From Candidatus Acetothermia bacterium (GTDB lineage Bacteria; Bipolaricaulota; Bipolaricaulia; Bipolaricaulales; Bipolaricaulaceae): a stretch of 8,515 nucleotides of DNA. The notes under the pieces were generated by a model, which worked only from the letters and a program-made list of their open reading frames with translations, had not been told where the DNA came from and searched no databases. A program made the translations under genes and the position numbers. This document shows, one piece after another, positions 1-6,319 of this stretch (position 1 is the stretch's first letter; each line of letters begins with the position of its first letter). Location: assembly GCA_003551325.1 (NCBI GenBank), contig PUMK01000114.1:1-8515 (forward strand). The letters run 5' to 3'.

Positions 1-159
1 CTGCGGGGGGCCAACTTGCTCTACTGGCGCCCGGGCACTGTGGCCGGCACACCCTCAACTATAGAACTGAACTGGGATCGGCCACGCCGGGCGAGTTCTC
101 CACAGAAAGCTGATCCCCCCACGCGAGACGTTCGCAGCAACCCCGACGGCGCAGACGAG

Positions 160-1497
160 ATGCAGCACACAGCGGCCTCCTCGCGTGCGCGTTATCCCTA
201 TCCCCAGGGGGTAGACCTTAGCCATACGGGGGCCGAGGCCCCTGTTGCGCCAACCCCGGACCCGGGCAAGGCGTTCAGGTGGTGCATGAGCCGGGTGCGG
301 GCCGAGGTGCGAAGGTGGCCGCTCCGCTGGGAAGACAGAAACCGGGTGATCCACGGCGTCGCCGTTGCCCTGGGCCGGGCGCTGGCCGAGGGGCAAGTCT
401 GCGTCGGCCCCGAGCTGGGCGCCGTGATGCGCGGTGTGCTGGCCCGACTGCAACGGGCCGAGAACATATCGCACGACCTCGGGGCGTCGATCGCGTTCGC
501 CAGGTGGGCCGTTGCCCGGGCGGCCGAGGCGGCGAAGGAGCGGCAGAGGGCGTCGGGTGGTGATCGCAAGTCGGAAGAGTACCAAGGATCGGTTCCGGAA
601 AATTTGCCGGAACGGACAGAGGACAGCACTCACCACCGGGAAGCCCGCGAGCAAGCCGCCAAGGCTACCGGCGTCTCGGGACGCAGCGTATCCGAAGCCA
701 AGAAGCTCAAGCAGGAAGCGCCCGACCTCGCGGAGGAAGTAGAGTCGGGAGAGAAGTCCCTGCACGCAGCTTCCCGTGAATCCAAGCAGCGCAAGACCAC
801 GAACGAGGGTCCGACCTTCAACGAAACTAATGAGAAGATCGAATGGGCGAAGTGGTCATGGAATCCCGTCACGGGATGCAAGCATGGGTGCCCGTACTGC
901 TATGCCCGCGACATCGCTATGAGGTTCGATGGCTCCTTCGAGCCACGGTTCCGCTCTGAGAGGCTTTCTGCACCACAGAATACGAAGGTTCCCAAGGGGC
1001 GAGAAGGGGAGCCTGGAATCCGCAATGTGTTCGTATGCAGCATGGCCGACCTGTTCGGGGACTGGGTGCCTGCGGAATGGGTCGAACAGGTGCTTGAGGC
1101 TATTCGCAACGCCCCCCAGTGGACGTTCCTCTTCCTGACCAAGAATCCCAAGAGGTACGCAGAGTTCGACTTCCCCGAGAACGCCTGGCTTGGTGCAACA
1201 GCAGACACGCAGGGCAGGATGGACCGGGCCGTTGACGCCTTCAACAAGCTCGATACGCCCGCCCCAGTCCTGTTCGTATCTTGCGAGCCGCTGAACGAGG
1301 AAGTCCGCATCCCCAAGGATGCCAGGATTGATTGGGTAATCGTGGGGGGACGCAGCAAGTCCTCCGGGATGCCTGCAGCGCAACCTGAGTGGGAGTGGGT
1401 AGAGACGCTCTTGCAGGACGCTCGACAGATTGGAGCGATGGTGTACTTCAAGCCGAATCTCACGGTACGCCCTGTTGAGTACCCAGTGGAGGCGTGA
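160..1497 (+). CDS. HTH (ParB-type) - Gp37/Gp68-like DUF5131 fusion protein with CX3CX2C motif
   Basis: The frame is open from the window edge to a TGA at 1495-1497. The true start is uncertain: a TTG at 16, an ATG at 160 or an ATG at 286 are all in frame and none has a good ribosome binding site. I report the first ATG. The first ~85 codons counted from 16 are Pro/Arg-rich and doubtful. Counting from 16, residues ~90-180 are helical and unassigned. Residues ~182-262 (GGDRKS, then AAKATGVSGRSVSEAKKLK, then EVESGEKSLHAA) look like the DNA-binding helix-turn-helix segment found in ParB-like phage and plasmid proteins. Residues ~277-490 match the phage Gp37/Gp68 (DUF5131) family: WNPVTGC, a CX3CX2C cluster (C288, C292, C295, then Y296-A-R), SMADLFG, FLFLTKNPKRY, SCEPL and DWVIVGG. 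The cysteine spacing is that of radical SAM [4Fe-4S] proteins; the reaction is unknown. A DNA-related or regulatory role is inference only. No ParB nuclease domain is visible. Confidence 0.8.
   Translation: MQHTAASSRARYPYPQGVDLSHTGAEAPVAPTPDPGKAFRWCMSRVRAEVRRWPLRWEDRNRVIHGVAVALGRALAEGQVCVGPELGAVMRGVLARLQRAENISHDLGASIAFARWAVARAAEAAKERQRASGGDRKSEEYQGSVPENLPERTEDSTHHREAREQAAKATGVSGRSVSEAKKLKQEAPDLAEEVESGEKSLHAASRESKQRKTTNEGPTFNETNEKIEWAKWSWNPVTGCKHGCPYCYARDIAMRFDGSFEPRFRSERLSAPQNTKVPKGREGEPGIRNVFVCSMADLFGDWVPAEWVEQVLEAIRNAPQWTFLFLTKNPKRYAEFDFPENAWLGATADTQGRMDRAVDAFNKLDTPAPVLFVSCEPLNEEVRIPKDARIDWVIVGGRSKSSGMPAAQPEWEWVETLLQDARQIGAMVYFKPNLTVRPVEYPVEA
1488..1492 (+). promoter_or_regulatory. Ribosome binding site deciding the HNH gene start
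   Basis: GGAGG lies 4 bases before the ATG at 1497 but only 1 base before the GTG at 1494. This favours ATG 1497, which overlaps the TGA of the preceding gene by one base, so the two genes are probably translationally coupled. Confidence 0.6.
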
Positions 1498-2321
1498 TGG
1501 CATTCAGTGAGGGAGTGAAGCGGAGCATCTTCGAGCGTGACGGCTGGCAGTGCGTTGTGTGCGGCAAGGGGCGCGAGCACGGAACCCATCTTGAGGCGCA
1601 CCACGTCATGCCGAGAGGGATGGGAGGATCCCCCGAGGCGGACGTAGAAGAGAACGGCATGACTCTTTGCGCGGCACATCACCGCAAGTTCTCAGGGCCG
1701 GGGACCGTCTGGGAGGTTGTCAGGTGGGCGCCGTCCGATCCCGAGGCAGGCTTGCGGCTGATCGACGGCGAGGGCCGGCGTATCCCGGAAGAGACTCTCT
1801 GGTTCTACCGCAGGCACGATGTGAAGCCTATCCGCGACGCGATCCAAGAGATCCCGCGGCTAGCAGAGAACGCGCGGTTCTGCATGTGGAAGATAGGGGA
1901 GCTATTCGCGCGGATCAAGGACGGCGCGGGCCTAGTCGGAGACGTAGACGTATACCAGATCGGCCTTGAGGCGGGATTGCCGTCCGCGGTGGTCAAGCGG
2001 TTGATGAGAGTCTACCGGTGGGCGTGTGAGCTAGGCATGGACCTGACGGACCTTGATCCCGTAGTTGCAGACCGGCTGCGGCGCGCTCCGGAGGAAGACT
2101 TGAACGACCTCCTCGTTAAGGCGCGGGCCTTGGCCCTACCAGACTTCATGCGGTTCATGTCAGAGAAGTATGGAGGTGATCGAGACAAGACGTTCCGAGT
2201 GTTCACCGGAGGGTATCGGGAAGTTCGCGCGCGATCCGAGGATGCAGTTGAGGCCGGCCCAAACGCGATCGTCGTGAAGGGCGGCAGCGTGATCCGGGGA
2301 ATCCGGGCCGAGACGGAGTAG
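1497..2321 (+). CDS. HNH endonuclease with long C-terminal extension
   Basis: This 274-residue protein has a typical treble-clef HNH nuclease at its N-terminus. Zinc-binding pairs are C19-V-V-C22 and C58 with H61/H62. The active-site region is L-E-A-H35-H36-V-M-P-R, followed by N53 and then H62 (ENGMTLCAAHHRKF). Residues ~66-274 are mostly helical and charged (for example RLAENARFCMWKIGELFARI) and I do not recognise them; the domain could bind DNA or terminase. HNH proteins encoded beside terminase genes are known to act with terminase in DNA cleavage and packaging in HK97-like phages, and the position just upstream of both subunits fits that role. A homing endonuclease is the alternative, but the gene is placed cleanly between neighbours and shows no sign of interrupting one. 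The stop is TAG. Confidence 0.85.
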   Translation: MAFSEGVKRSIFERDGWQCVVCGKGREHGTHLEAHHVMPRGMGGSPEADVEENGMTLCAAHHRKFSGPGTVWEVVRWAPSDPEAGLRLIDGEGRRIPEETLWFYRRHDVKPIRDAIQEIPRLAENARFCMWKIGELFARIKDGAGLVGDVDVYQIGLEAGLPSAVVKRLMRVYRWACELGMDLTDLDPVVADRLRRAPEEDLNDLLVKARALALPDFMRFMSEKYGGDRDKTFRVFTGGYREVRARSEDAVEAGPNAIVVKGGSVIRGIRAETE

Positions 2322-2353
2322 ACTACGCCTGAGAACCGTTGTATCCTTGAAGC

Positions 2354-2359
2354 GAGGGG
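2354..2359 (+). promoter_or_regulatory. Ribosome binding site deciding the small terminase start
   Basis: GAGGGG ends 5 bases before the ATG at 2365. It lies inside the reading frame that would result from the upstream TTG at 2347, so ATG 2365 is the better start. Confidence 0.65.
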
Positions 2360-2364
2360 ATGGT

Positions 2365-2784
2365 ATGGCAGCCAAAGATTCTAAGCCGAAGCAGTCACAG
2401 AAGAGCGCACCCAAGACAAAGGGAAAAGTGGGGCGCCCCCGAAAGGAAGTTGATTACAAACTGGTCTATGAGCTACGGAAGATTGGCTGCACAGACGAGG
2501 AAATGGCTCCTGCTCTTGGCGTGTCGATTGAATGGATGCGCCAGCGCAAAGCAGCAGACCCGGATTTCTTGGATGCCTATGAAAAAGGGTGGCAGGAACT
2601 AAAGCGGAGTTTGCGCCGACGAATGATCGAGGTTGCCAACAGCAATGAACGCAATGCCGCTACGATGCTGATCTGGTTGAGCAAGAACATTCTAGGATGG
2701 ACGGACAGGCAGGAATTCGGCGGCAAAGGCGGTGGCCCGATAGAAGTCAAGGTTGTGTATGGACGGGAACGTGAGGCTGAGTGA
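2365..2784 (+). CDS. Terminase small subunit (DNA packaging)
   Basis: This 139-residue protein recognises phage DNA and recruits the large subunit at the start of packaging. Residues 1-29 are a Lys/Ser/Pro-rich basic tail ending in KGKVGRPRK. Residues ~31-58 form a helix-turn-helix (DYKLVYELRKIGCTDEEMA, then LGVSIEWMRQRK). Residues ~60-120 are helical, and the segment AATMLIWLSKNILGWTDRQE is a hallmark of many small terminases, which carry a similar NPTMMIFLLKN-LG-RD pattern. The size is normal for the family. The gene precedes and overlaps the large subunit by 4 bases (GTGA), which supports the call and suggests translational coupling. A 43-base gap separates it from the HNH gene; I see no convincing promoter there. 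Confidence 0.85.
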   Translation: MAAKDSKPKQSQKSAPKTKGKVGRPRKEVDYKLVYELRKIGCTDEEMAPALGVSIEWMRQRKAADPDFLDAYEKGWQELKRSLRRRMIEVANSNERNAATMLIWLSKNILGWTDRQEFGGKGGGPIEVKVVYGREREAE

Positions 2785-4091
2785 CCGGCACGCGCACCGT
2801 GAAGATCTACCTCCCTGAGCCACATCCCCAACAGCGTGCATTCATCGATTCACCCGCACCCCGCAAGATCGTCAAGGCCGGCCGACAGAGTGGCAAGACG
2901 ACTGGAGTAGCGGTCCTGGCCGGCGAAGCGTTCCTTGATGGATTGAGGGTACTGTACGCCGCTCCGACTGAGGACCAGATCGACCGCTTCTGGGCTGAGA
3001 TCAAGTGGGGGTTTGAGGAAGCAGTCTCGGGGGGAGTTTTCTACCGGAACGAGGTCCGCCACTTGATTGAGGCGCCGCGCAAGGTGGTCAACGGGGTGGT
3101 ATACGAGCCGCGTATTCGGGCCAAGACGGCGTTCAACGCAGATACCCTACGGGGGGACAACGCGGATCTTCTTATCCTGGACGAGTATCAGCTCATGAGT
3201 GAGGACGCGTGGGAGAGAGTGGGGCAGCCTATGCTGCTCGTGCGGAACGGCAAGGCGGTATTCGTGTACACACCTCCATCTCTTCAATCTCGGACTCGGA
3301 CAAGGGCGCGCGATCCCAAGCATGCCTCGAAGCTCTACGATGCGGCGCAGGAGGACACGACGGGAACGTGGCAGACCTTTCACTTCACTTCTCACGACAA
3401 CCCCTATGTCAGTAGGGAAGGTCTTGAGCGGATAGCAGAGGGGATGACGTCGGTTGCCTACCGGCAAGAGATCATGGCCGAGGATGTCGAGGACGTGCCG
3501 GGGGCGATGTTCAAGTCGCGCACTATGATCGATCCCTTCAGATCTCTGCGGCCGGTAAGTGCTGTGACGAGAGAAGTGAGCCGCCTCATCGTGGCCGTTG
3601 ACCCCTCGGGGACGAAAACAGGCGATGAAGCCGGGATTATCGTGCTAGGGAGCGAAGGCGATGAAGCGTTCGTTCTCGCAGACTACTCTGACCAGCTCTC
3701 CCCTAACGAATGGGGCACCCTCTGCTGCGACCTTTACAAGCGGTACCAAGCGGACTACGTACTCGCGGAGTTCAACTTCGGGGCCGACATGGTGGAGACG
3801 ATCATCAATCAGATCGACTCGTCGGTCCCCGTCAAGACGATCAAAGCCCATCGCGGGAAGAAACTGCGGGCGCAACCTGTGGTCGCTCTATACGAGAGAG
3901 GGAAGGTGCACCACGTCGGGAGCCTCCTCGGCCTCCTCGAGAAAGAAATGACAGAGTGGGTGCCGGGAGAGACGAACTGGTCGCCCGGGCGCCTCGATGC
4001 CCTGGTGCATGGTGTCACTGACTTGCTTGTGAAAGTTGAGGAAGACGACGAAGACAGCTACGGCTCCGCGCTGATGGAAATGGTAACATAG
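2781..4091 (+). CDS. Terminase large subunit (ATPase and nuclease)
   Basis: This is the 436-residue packaging motor that hydrolyses ATP to drive DNA into the prohead and cuts the concatemer. An adenine-binding-type segment (PHPQQRAF, residues 14-21) precedes Walker A (G34-RQSGKT-T41). Walker B with the catalytic acid is L130-LILDE135. The C-terminal RNase H-like nuclease shows the three expected acids: D274 (VAVDPSGT), E330 (VLAEFNFG) and D406 in SPGRLDALVHGVTDL, a typical end for this family. Length and motif order are complete, so the protein should be active. It starts at a GTG overlapping the small subunit's stop, with GAGG 4 bases upstream. The stop is TAG, followed by a 34-base gap carrying the strong ribosome binding site of the portal gene. 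Confidence 0.95.
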   Translation: MTGTRTVKIYLPEPHPQQRAFIDSPAPRKIVKAGRQSGKTTGVAVLAGEAFLDGLRVLYAAPTEDQIDRFWAEIKWGFEEAVSGGVFYRNEVRHLIEAPRKVVNGVVYEPRIRAKTAFNADTLRGDNADLLILDEYQLMSEDAWERVGQPMLLVRNGKAVFVYTPPSLQSRTRTRARDPKHASKLYDAAQEDTTGTWQTFHFTSHDNPYVSREGLERIAEGMTSVAYRQEIMAEDVEDVPGAMFKSRTMIDPFRSLRPVSAVTREVSRLIVAVDPSGTKTGDEAGIIVLGSEGDEAFVLADYSDQLSPNEWGTLCCDLYKRYQADYVLAEFNFGADMVETIINQIDSSVPVKTIKAHRGKKLRAQPVVALYERGKVHHVGSLLGLLEKEMTEWVPGETNWSPGRLDALVHGVTDLLVKVEEDDEDSYGSALMEMVT

Positions 4092-4113
4092 GGCGCCTCT
4101 TACTGGGGGCAAC

Positions 4114-4120
4114 GGAGGTG
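4114..4120 (+). promoter_or_regulatory. Strong ribosome binding site of the portal gene
   Basis: GGAGGTG lies 5 bases before ATG 4126 in the only clear gap (34 bases) between terminase and portal. It is among the best ribosome binding sites in the window, as expected for a structural gene. I see no promoter or terminator in this gap. Confidence 0.7.
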
Positions 4121-4125
4121 ACGGG

Positions 4126-5478
4126 ATGGCGCGAAAAACGGAACCAGTGTCAACGCTAGACCTTCTGATGGACGGATTCCAACAGATGAAGAAGAAGGCC
4201 ACAGGACTCACTCGTGGCGGAATCCGCGACCCGCTAGCGACTCAACGCTTTGTCCCCAGGAGGCAACTGAGCCTGGACGAAGTAGAAGCCCTGTACGAAG
4301 GCAACTGGCTTGCTGGGAATGTCGTGGACGCTATCGCAGAAGATATAGTGCAGTCGGGCTGGCGGTTCAGGACAGAGGACAGGAACCTCTCTGAGACAAT
4401 AGAGAACGACTGGGCCAATCTGAGCCTCAAGGGTGCGCTGTTCGACATGGTGAAGTACGGCCTCATCGACGGAGACGGGTACGTAGGAATAGGCCTGAAA
4501 CAGGGAGGCACAGTTGACTTGTCTCAGGAGGTCGGGGCGACCGTCAAGGGGATCGAGTACCTTCACCCCTTCAGGCGCAGGTCCGTCAAGGCGCAGACGC
4601 GGAACATGAACCCCTTGAGCCCCGAGTACGGCAACTGGCTCTCATACGAGATCTACACCCAGCCAGGGCATCCCGAGCAGGTTGTCCACGGAGACAGGAT
4701 CCTCCACTACCAGCCCCATCCGGCGGCGCGAGGGGCTTGGGGTAACTCGGTGTACCAGCGTATCTACGATGTGATCCAGGTGACCGACAACGCCGTGTGG
4801 AGCTTCGGGCAGATCGTCTACCAGATGGTTTTCAAGGTCATGAAGGTCAAGTTCTCTGACACTCGAGCGAAGATGAAAGAGAAGGGCATGGACCTGTCCG
4901 ACATGTCAGCCGCCCTCGCGGACGACCTCAACGCCCTGACCTTGTGGATCATGGACCGCGGGGACAAAGACGGGCCAGGTGACTCTCTAGAGTTCCCCGG
5001 ACTGTCTGGCTCCCTCGGGGCGCTGCCCGCGATCAAGGACTTCCTCGTGATGCTCATGGCCGCCTCGACACGCATCCCGCAGTCTCGTCTTGTCGGCAAC
5101 GAGCAAGGCAAGCTCTCTGGCGCAGAGTGGGACGCGCAAACCTACTTCACTCGCATCCGAGGCCTGCAAGAGTCCCGCCTTCAACCGCTGATCGAGAAGG
5201 TGACGGACTACCTTCTGGTGGCGCGAGGATACAACCCGCTCAACGTCGAGTACGAGATCGAGTTCGAGCCGCTGTACGTGGAGAGCGACAAGAGCCGTGC
5301 TGAGACTGACCGCATCGTTGCTGAGACAGACGCGATCTACATGGACCGGAACGTCCGCACGCCTGACGAGGTGCGCGAGGAGAGAGAGTTCGGCGAACCG
5401 CTGCTCGGGGAGCTTGAAGCAGAAGAGCCTGAGGAGAGCGAGGTGCCGATCGCTGGTGAAGAAGAGGAAGTCGAGTGA
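4126..5478 (+). CDS. Phage portal protein, DUF1073 type
   Basis: This 450-residue protein forms the dodecameric ring at the capsid vertex through which DNA enters and leaves. The N-terminal segment at residues ~56-74 (LYEGNWLAGNVVDAIAEDI, then SGWRF) is characteristic of DUF1073 portals. The core contains the HPFRRR region, HYQPHP at ~194, and a segment near residue 316 (RIPQSRLVGNEQGKLSGA) seen in related portals. The C-terminus (~residue 425 on) is a strongly acidic Glu-rich tail. The family model has been linked to the anti-CBASS nuclease Acb1 because some members carry that domain at the C-terminus. Here I see no HxT motif pair and no extra domain, so this is a plain portal. It overlaps the MuF gene by 4 bases (GTGA), and the order terminase-portal-MuF is standard. 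Confidence 0.9.
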   Translation: MARKTEPVSTLDLLMDGFQQMKKKATGLTRGGIRDPLATQRFVPRRQLSLDEVEALYEGNWLAGNVVDAIAEDIVQSGWRFRTEDRNLSETIENDWANLSLKGALFDMVKYGLIDGDGYVGIGLKQGGTVDLSQEVGATVKGIEYLHPFRRRSVKAQTRNMNPLSPEYGNWLSYEIYTQPGHPEQVVHGDRILHYQPHPAARGAWGNSVYQRIYDVIQVTDNAVWSFGQIVYQMVFKVMKVKFSDTRAKMKEKGMDLSDMSAALADDLNALTLWIMDRGDKDGPGDSLEFPGLSGSLGALPAIKDFLVMLMAASTRIPQSRLVGNEQGKLSGAEWDAQTYFTRIRGLQESRLQPLIEKVTDYLLVARGYNPLNVEYEIEFEPLYVESDKSRAETDRIVAETDAIYMDRNVRTPDEVREEREFGEPLLGELEAEEPEESEVPIAGEEEEVE

Positions 5479-6314
5479 GATTCCCTGCCGGGGTCGCCGT
5501 TGACTACTACCGCGACCTGCTGAAGATCGTCCGTGCCTTGTGGGAAGACTTGCGGCGTGACTGGCCAGCGATCGAAGCCTTGCTGAAAGAGGCCAAGGAG
5601 CAGCGGGAGGACGTTCGGCAGGACGCCCCCCCCGAAGAACTCGACTCCCTGCTTAGCGTCCTGCGCCTCCGCGGAGGGAAGTTGGCAGAGCAAGCCGACG
5701 CCATCGCTGCGAAGGTGGACAGGCGCATCTCAGACACCACGGCCCGCCAACTCGCAGATGCCATCCGCAAGGCCCTCGGGGCCGCTACGCCTGAGGTGGC
5801 TGCTGAGAGTATCGGCATTTCTCAGGCAGTGAAAGGCGGAGTGACATCGAAGGGCAAGTCTGTTCTCAACCTCATCGAGCGGTCCTTCATGCGCCAGAAC
5901 GTGGCCCTCATCAAAAGCATCCCCGAGGATTTCCATGACCGTGTTCAGAACATCGTATGGCAAGGGATCCGCACCGGTAGCAACCCTCGGGATGTACGCA
6001 AACAGCTTCAAGAAGCGTTTGGAGTGGAACGCAACCGCGCCAAGCTCATCGCACGGGACCAGACGAACAAGCTGTTCGGTCAACTCAACCACGTCCGCCA
6101 AGAAGAGGCGGGCATCACCACGTTCATCTGGTGGACCGTCGGAGACAACCGCGTGCGCGATTCCCACGAGAAGCTGCACGGCAAAGTGTTCACTTGGAAG
6201 GACGGGGCCAACGGGCTGTTCCCAGGGGACGACTACCAGTGTCGCTGCATCGCGGAGCCGAATCCTGCGGAGCTGAGGGGAGAGGAGCCAGAAGAAGGCG
6301 AGGTAGCTTCTTAG
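5475..6314 (+). CDS. MuF (Mu F / SPP1 gp7-like) head morphogenesis protein, ending at an in-frame amber
   Basis: This is a 279-residue minor head protein; relatives sit inside the capsid on the portal and in some phages leave with the DNA. Residues 1-110 are helical and partly coiled-coil-like. The MuF domain occupies ~150-262 and shows the family signature: LIARDQTNKLFGQLN, then IWWTVGDNRVRDSHEKLHG, then FPGDDYQCRC (H231, H235, C256, C258). An acidic tail follows (EEPEEGEVAS). The GTG start overlaps the portal stop, with GAGGAAG 4 bases upstream. The TAG at 6312-6314 is unusual: the same frame continues without another stop to 7172 and encodes a zinc ribbon and an ADP-ribosyltransferase domain. 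The natural full product may therefore be 565 residues, a MuF polymorphic toxin whose toxin half is reached only by reading through the amber, or one disabled by a nonsense change. Confidence 0.9.
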   Translation: MRFPAGVAVDYYRDLLKIVRALWEDLRRDWPAIEALLKEAKEQREDVRQDAPPEELDSLLSVLRLRGGKLAEQADAIAAKVDRRISDTTARQLADAIRKALGAATPEVAAESIGISQAVKGGVTSKGKSVLNLIERSFMRQNVALIKSIPEDFHDRVQNIVWQGIRTGSNPRDVRKQLQEAFGVERNRAKLIARDQTNKLFGQLNHVRQEEAGITTFIWWTVGDNRVRDSHEKLHGKVFTWKDGANGLFPGDDYQCRCIAEPNPAELRGEEPEEGEVAS

Positions 6315-6319
6315 GAAGC
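6306..6319 (+). other. Perfect hairpin with the amber codon in its loop
   Basis: GCTTC (6306-6310) and GAAGC (6315-6319) are exact reverse complements flanking the tetraloop TTAG (6311-6314), whose last three bases are the MuF stop codon. The next outer pair (A6305/C6320) does not match, so the stem is 5 bp. It could act in stop-codon readthrough, or be chance. The sequence itself is certain; the role is not. Confidence 0.45.

Noticed and set aside
60..65. TATAGA as a possible -10 box for the first gene
   Set aside because: No matching -35 hexamer lies 16-18 bases upstream.
198..214. Near-palindrome CTATCCCC-A-GGGGGTAG, possible operator
   Set aside because: It is short, has one wobble position and only a one-base centre, and lies inside an open frame. 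It would matter only if the first gene truly starts at ATG 286.
55..765. Antisense open frame (236 codons) opposite the HTH part of the first gene
   Set aside because: The + strand product carries a recognisable HTH segment; the antisense product is Arg/Pro/Gly-rich and looks like no protein family.
900..1682. Antisense open frame (260 codons) opposite the DUF5131 and HNH genes
   Set aside because: It is the shadow of two genes with clear motifs, spans their boundary, and has no ribosome binding site or recognisable motif.
4126..5478. Anti-CBASS Acb1 activity in the portal gene
   Set aside because: The DUF1073 family is linked to Acb1, but this protein ends in an acidic tail and shows no HxT motif pair or extra C-terminal domain.
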